NCBI RefSeq assembly: GCF_030412965.1
Contig: NZ_JAUHJQ010000001.1
Location: 956,060-1,020,059, forward strand
From: Nocardioides oceani
GTDB lineage: Bacteria; Actinomycetota; Actinomycetes; Propionibacteriales; Nocardioidaceae
DNA: 64,000 nucleotides
Direction of reading: 5' to 3'
Part shown: piece by piece, positions 60,764 to 64,000 of the stretch
How the letters are laid out: every line of letters starts with the position of its first letter
How positions within the stretch are numbered: position 1 is the first letter of the stretch
Program-made: the position numbers and the translations under genes
The notes under the pieces: model-generated
Database searches by the model: none
What the model was told of the DNA's origin: nothing
Seen by the model: only the letters and a program-made list of their open reading frames with translations

Positions 60764-61910
60764 CGCGACGTACCTCCCCTCCGGCGACCGTGAACCGGGC
60801 CCCCGCCAGCGCCTCCGGCACGTCCGCACCGACCGCGGCGGTCACCAGCACCTGCTCGGCACCGGCGACCAGCTCGGCGAGCTGGGCGCGCCGGTCGGTG
60901 TCCAGCTCGGCGAAGACGTCGTCGAGGACCAGGATCGGGTCGTCACCGTCGGAGCGCAGCAGGTCGTAGGACGCCAGGCGCAGCGCCAGCGCGACCGACC
61001 AGGACTCCCCGTGCGAGGCGTAGCCCTTGACCGGGAGCTTCTGCACCCCGCCGCCGTGGGCGAGCGTGAGCAGCAGGTCGTCGCGGTGCGGCCCGACCAG
61101 CGAGAGCCCCCGGTCCAGCTCGTCGGAGCGCCGCCGCTCCACCTCCGCGAGCAGCCGCTCGGCCAGCCCGGCGGGGTCGGTGGCGTCGCCGAGGTCGAAG
61201 GAGGGGCGGTACTCGATCTCGGCGTCGTCGCGCCCGGCGCCGCGGGCGACGGTCTCGTAGGCCTTCCCCACGTACGGCGCCAGCCGCTCGACCAGGTCGA
61301 GCCGGCCGGCCAGCAGCTCGGCGCCGGTGCGCGCGAGGTGCTCGTCCCACACGGCGAGCGTGGCGAGCGCCGCGTCCTGCGAGGAGCTCCCGCGACGGGC
61401 GGCACCGGCGGTCTTGAGCAGCGAGTTGCGCTGCTTGAGCACGCGGTCGTAGTCCGACCGCACGCCGGCGAGCCGCGGCGCCCGCAGCACCAGCAGGTCG
61501 TCGAGGAACCGGCGCCGGTCCGAGGGGTCACCCTTGACCAGGGTGAGGTCCTCGGGGGAGAACACGACGGTGCGCACCAGGCCGACCAGCTCGCGGGCGC
61601 GGGGGAGCGGTGACCGGTTGATCCGGGCGCGGTTGGAGCGACCCGGGTTGATCTCCACCTCGAGCACCGCGGTGCGGCCGTCGCGCACGACCGCCGCCCG
61701 CACGACGGCCTGGTCCGCCCCGGCCCGCACCAGCGGCGCGTCGCTGGCCACCCGGTGCGAGCTGAGCCGCGAGAGGTAGTCCACCGCCTCCACCAGGTTG
61801 GTCTTGCCCTGCCCGTTGCGCCCGATGAACGCCGTGACGCCGGGGCCGAGCTCGACGTCGGCGGTGGCGTAGGAGCGGAAGTCGTGCAGGGTGAGGTGGG
61901 AGACGTGCAC
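60756..61910 (-). CDS. recF: DNA replication/repair protein RecF
   Basis: 384 residues from GTG 61910 ([20 protein letters not shown]); the longer Arg/Pro-rich frame toward 62024 runs into gnd. Walker [21 protein letters not shown] (about residue 28), signature region [20 protein letters not shown] (SMC/ABC-like), and Walker [21 protein letters not shown]. RecF binds gapped DNA and helps RecA load through RecOR. It lies 10 bp after gnd and overlaps dciA. Confidence 0.96.
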   Translation of the reverse strand: MHVSHLTLHDFRSYATADVELGPGVTAFIGRNGQGKTNLVEAVDYLSRLSSHRVASDAPLVRAGADQAVVRAAVVRDGRTAVLEVEINPGRSNRARINRSPLPRARELVGLVRTVVFSPEDLTLVKGDPSDRRRFLDDLLVLRAPRLAGVRSDYDRVLKQRNSLLKTAGAARRGSSSQDAALATLAVWDEHLARTGAELLAGRLDLVERLAPYVGKAYETVARGAGRDDAEIEYRPSFDLGDATDPAGLAERLLAEVERRRSDELDRGLSLVGPHRDDLLLTLAHGGGVQKLPVKGYASHGESWSVALALRLASYDLLRSDGDDPILVLDDVFAELDTDRRAQLAELVAGAEQVLVTAAVGADVPEALAGARFTVAGGEVRRDA

Positions 61911-61920
61911 CGTCGGTCGG

Positions 61921-62907
61921 CTAGCTCTCCGCCGGCGCGCTGTCGTCGCCCGAGCCGGCCTGCTCCGCCGAGCCGGCCTGGTCGGGCGTGCCGGCCTCGG
62001 CCGGGGTCCCGGCGGCGTCGCCACCCTTCGGCGCGGCGGTCTGCATCGCGTGCCCGCCGAACTGGTTGCGCATCGCGGCGACCGCCTTCATGGCGGGGGA
62101 GTCGTCCTGGCGCGAGACGAACCGGGCGTAGAGCGCGGCGGTGATCGCGGGCGTCGCGACGGCGTGCTCGATGCCCGCCTCGACGGTCCACCGGCCCTCG
62201 CCGGAGTCCTCGGCGTACCCGCGGATCCCCTCGAGGCCGGGCTCCTGGTCCAGCGCGGCGACCAGGAGGTCGAGCAGCCAGGACCGGATCACGGTGCCCT
62301 CGCGCCACGAGCGCATGACCTCGGTGACGTTGTCGACCATCTCGACCTTGTCGAGCAGCTCCCAGCCCTCGGCGTAGGACTGCATGATCGCGTACTCGAT
62401 GCCGTTGTGGACCATCTTGGAGAAGTGGCCGGCGCCGACCTTCCCTGCGTGCACCGAGCCGAACTCGCCCTCGGGCTTGAGCGCGTCGAAGACCGGCTGG
62501 GCCTTGGCCACGTCGTCGGCGTCGCCGCCGTACATCAGCGCGTAGCCGTTCTCCAGGCCCCAGACGCCGCCGGAGACACCGCAGTCGACGAATCCGATGC
62601 CCTTGCCGGCGAGCAGCTCGGCGTGCGCGAGGTCGTCGGTCCAGCGGGAGTTGCCGCCGTCGATGACGAGGTCGCCCTCGCCGAGCAGCTCGCCGAGCGC
62701 CGCGACGGTGGCGCGGGTCGGCTCGCCCGCGGGCACCATCACCCACACGACCTTGGGCGACGGCAGCTGGGCGACGAGGTCCTCGAGGGAGTCGGCGTCG
62801 CTGACGTCGGGGTTCCGGTCGTAGCCGACGACGGTGTGGCCGGCGCGGCGCAGGCGCTCACGCATGTTGCCGCCCATCTTGCCGAGGCCGACGAGTCCGA
62901 GCTCCAT
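61921..62907 (-). CDS. gnd: 6-phosphogluconate dehydrogenase, decarboxylating (short GndA/YqeC type)
   Basis: A 328-residue protein from ATG 62907 with AGGAGGAAG upstream. The N-terminal Rossmann domain is [20 protein letters not shown] with a GxGxxG-like loop, then [13 protein letters not shown], where the Asp after the second strand suggests NAD rather than NADP preference (inference). Catalytic features: [57 protein letters not shown] (Lys-Met-x-His-Asn-Gly) and [20 protein letters not shown]. The C-terminus has an Ala/Gly-rich tail. Its location between dnaN and recF is an actinobacterial hallmark. Confidence 0.94.
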   Translation of the reverse strand: MELGLVGLGKMGGNMRERLRRAGHTVVGYDRNPDVSDADSLEDLVAQLPSPKVVWVMVPAGEPTRATVAALGELLGEGDLVIDGGNSRWTDDLAHAELLAGKGIGFVDCGVSGGVWGLENGYALMYGGDADDVAKAQPVFDALKPEGEFGSVHAGKVGAGHFSKMVHNGIEYAIMQSYAEGWELLDKVEMVDNVTEVMRSWREGTVIRSWLLDLLVAALDQEPGLEGIRGYAEDSGEGRWTVEAGIEHAVATPAITAALYARFVSRQDDSPAMKAVAAMRNQFGGHAMQTAAPKGGDAAGTPAEAGTPDQAGSAEQAGSGDDSAPAES

Positions 62908-62970
62908 CTGCTTCCTCCTGTGAGGGCTGTGTCAGGGGTGGTCAGGCAGTACGCCGGACGGTACCCACCC

Positions 62971-64000
62971 TCAGGACAGGAGACGCCGCGGCATCAGCAG
63001 GTAGCGGAACCCGGGCTCGGCCGCGTCGGCCGGGGCGTCCCCGCCCTCAGCGTCCCGGACCGAGCCGCTGATCACGACCGGCTTGGAGGCCTGGGTGAAG
63101 GCCAGCTCGACGACCGGCTGGTCGATCGCGGTCAGCCCGTCGAGGAGGAACTGCGGGTTGAAGCCCGTGGTGATGTCGTCGCCGTCGATGCGCGCCTCGA
63201 TCGACTCCGAGGCCTGCGCCTCGTCGCCGGAGCCGGCGTCGAGGGTGAGCACCCCGTCGCTGAAGGCCAGCTGGACCGCGGTGTTCCGCTCGGCCACGAG
63301 CGCTACGCGCTTGACCGACTCGACCAGCGCGGCCTTGTCGACCCGCGCCACGGTGAGGTGCTCGTTGGGGAACAGGCTGCGGACCTTGGGGAACTCCCCG
63401 TCCAGCAGCCGCGTCGTGGTGCGTCGTACGCCGCCGGGCGCGTTGCCCTCGAAGCCGATGATGCCCTCGCCGCTCCCGGTGGCCGCCAGCGCGATGGTGA
63501 CCTCGCTGCCGGCGGTGAGCGACTTGGCGGTGTCGCCGAGCACCTTCGCCGGGACCAGCGCCGCGGCGCTCTCGTCGGGGGTGCGCGGGTCCCACTCGAG
63601 CTCGCGCTGGGAGAGCCGGAAGCGGTCGGTGGCCAGCAGCGAGATGGTCGAGCCGTCGATCTCGATCCGGACGCCGGTCAGCACCGGGAGCATGTCGTCG
63701 CGGCCCGCGGCGGTGACCGCCTGGGAGACCGCGTGCGCGAACTCGTCGCTGCGCACCGTCCCGGTCGCCGCCGGCATCTCGGGCAGGGACGGGTAGTCCT
63801 CGACCGGCATCGTCTGGAGGCTGAACCGGGCCGAGCCGCAGGTCAGCGAGACGCGGGCGCCCTCGAGGGTCATCTCGACCGGCTTGCTCGGCAGGCTGCG
63901 GCAGATGTCGGAGAGCAGCCGGCCGCTGACCAGCGCCCGTCCTTCGTCGGCCACGTCGGCGCTCAGCGTCGCGCGGGCGGAGGTCTCGTAGTCGAAGGTG
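62971..64000 (-). CDS. dnaN: DNA polymerase III beta sliding clamp (5' end outside window)
   Basis: The frame is open from the right edge to the stop at 62971, giving about 343 of some 375-380 residues; the start lies beyond the window. Clamp features: RALVSGRLLSDICRSLPSKP, FSLQTMPVEDYPSLPEMPAA and LLATDRFRLSQRELEWDPRT (domains 1-2), then VRTTTRLLDGEFPKVRSLFP-like RRTTTRLLDGEFPKVRSLFP and GFNPQFLLDGLTAIDQPVVE, ending YLLMPRRLLS, the C-terminal MPMRL-type signature. It encircles DNA and tethers polymerase. dnaA and oriC should follow just outside. Confidence 0.96.
   Translation of the reverse strand, partial: TFDYETSARATLSADVADEGRALVSGRLLSDICRSLPSKPVEMTLEGARVSLTCGSARFSLQTMPVEDYPSLPEMPAATGTVRSDEFAHAVSQAVTAAGRDDMLPVLTGVRIEIDGSTISLLATDRFRLSQRELEWDPRTPDESAAALVPAKVLGDTAKSLTAGSEVTIALAATGSGEGIIGFEGNAPGGVRRTTTRLLDGEFPKVRSLFPNEHLTVARVDKAALVESVKRVALVAERNTAVQLAFSDGVLTLDAGSGDEAQASESIEARIDGDDITTGFNPQFLLDGLTAIDQPVVELAFTQASKPVVISGSVRDAEGGDAPADAAEPGFRYLLMPRRLLS

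Noticed and set aside
60000..64000. Search for oriC and dnaA
   Set aside because: dnaN runs off the right edge, so dnaA and oriC should lie outside. No DnaA-box-rich intergenic region is present between dnaN and gyrB.

Overview
The window is a high-GC actinobacterial chromosome segment close to the replication origin, most like Nocardioides or a relative (inferred from gene order and composition; no database search was possible). The right end reads, on the minus strand, dnaN - gnd - recF - dciA (DUF721) - gyrB - gyrA - DUF3566 - tRNA-Ile - DLW-39 small protein - tRNA-Ala, the standard actinobacterial origin-proximal order. oriC itself should lie just beyond the right edge.

Layout. (1) 1-19.2 kb is accessory and decayed DNA: an AraC regulator cut by the window edge, frameshifted transglutaminase-like and TetR genes, a BtrH-like protein, TetR regulators with visible palindromic operators, a thioesterase, an MMPL/RND exporter, a cytochrome P450, two nested IS3-family elements, an ISL3 remnant, debris of a conjugative element (ParB piece, truncated ParA-like ATPase, SAF protein), and an XRE/HTH/HTH/integrase module pointing at tRNA-Leu(CAG). 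(2) 19.3-36.5 kb is conserved core: the overlapping cell-wall signalling operon fhaA-fhaB-pstP-rodA-pbpA-pknA-pknB, then a DUF881 protein, an unusually long CrgA, rhomboid protease, cyclophilin, acyltransferase, patatin, DUF3817, SURF1 and a lipoprotein. (3) 36.6-54.0 kb is a 17.4-kb integrated element flanked by a 46-bp direct repeat of the tRNA-Ala(TGC) 3' half. It carries a tyrosine integrase, an AlbA_2/Schlafen-like protein, a pRiA4b ORF-3-type protein, two small HTH proteins, a MobF relaxase with a palindromic candidate oriT, and a defence cargo. I see no coupling ATPase or type IV secretion genes, so it looks mobilizable rather than self-conjugative. (4) 54.0-64.0 kb is the replication and topoisomerase core.

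The most interesting system is the minus-strand operon 51718-45490, five genes each overlapping the next: a GHKL (MORC/MutL/Hsp90-type) ATPase with a zinc knuckle, an Mrr-like nuclease fused to an SF2 helicase, a 208-residue protein of unknown family, a Vsr-like nuclease lacking the usual zinc-site cysteines, and a C5-cytosine methyltransferase. It resembles the GHKL/MORC-associated restriction-modification systems predicted by comparative genomics, with an unassigned member. Upstream lie a frameshifted PD-(D/E)XK-like nuclease gene and a PIN-like protein.

Several regulatory links are visible. The same 15-bp TGTACTC-type palindrome precedes a TetR gene (4.7 kb) and the P450 gene (10.0 kb). 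The tRNA-Leu and tRNA-Ala islands carry homologous pairs of small HTH genes. The tRNA-Ala element has probably separated a lipoprotein gene from the tRNA transcript that once ran into it.
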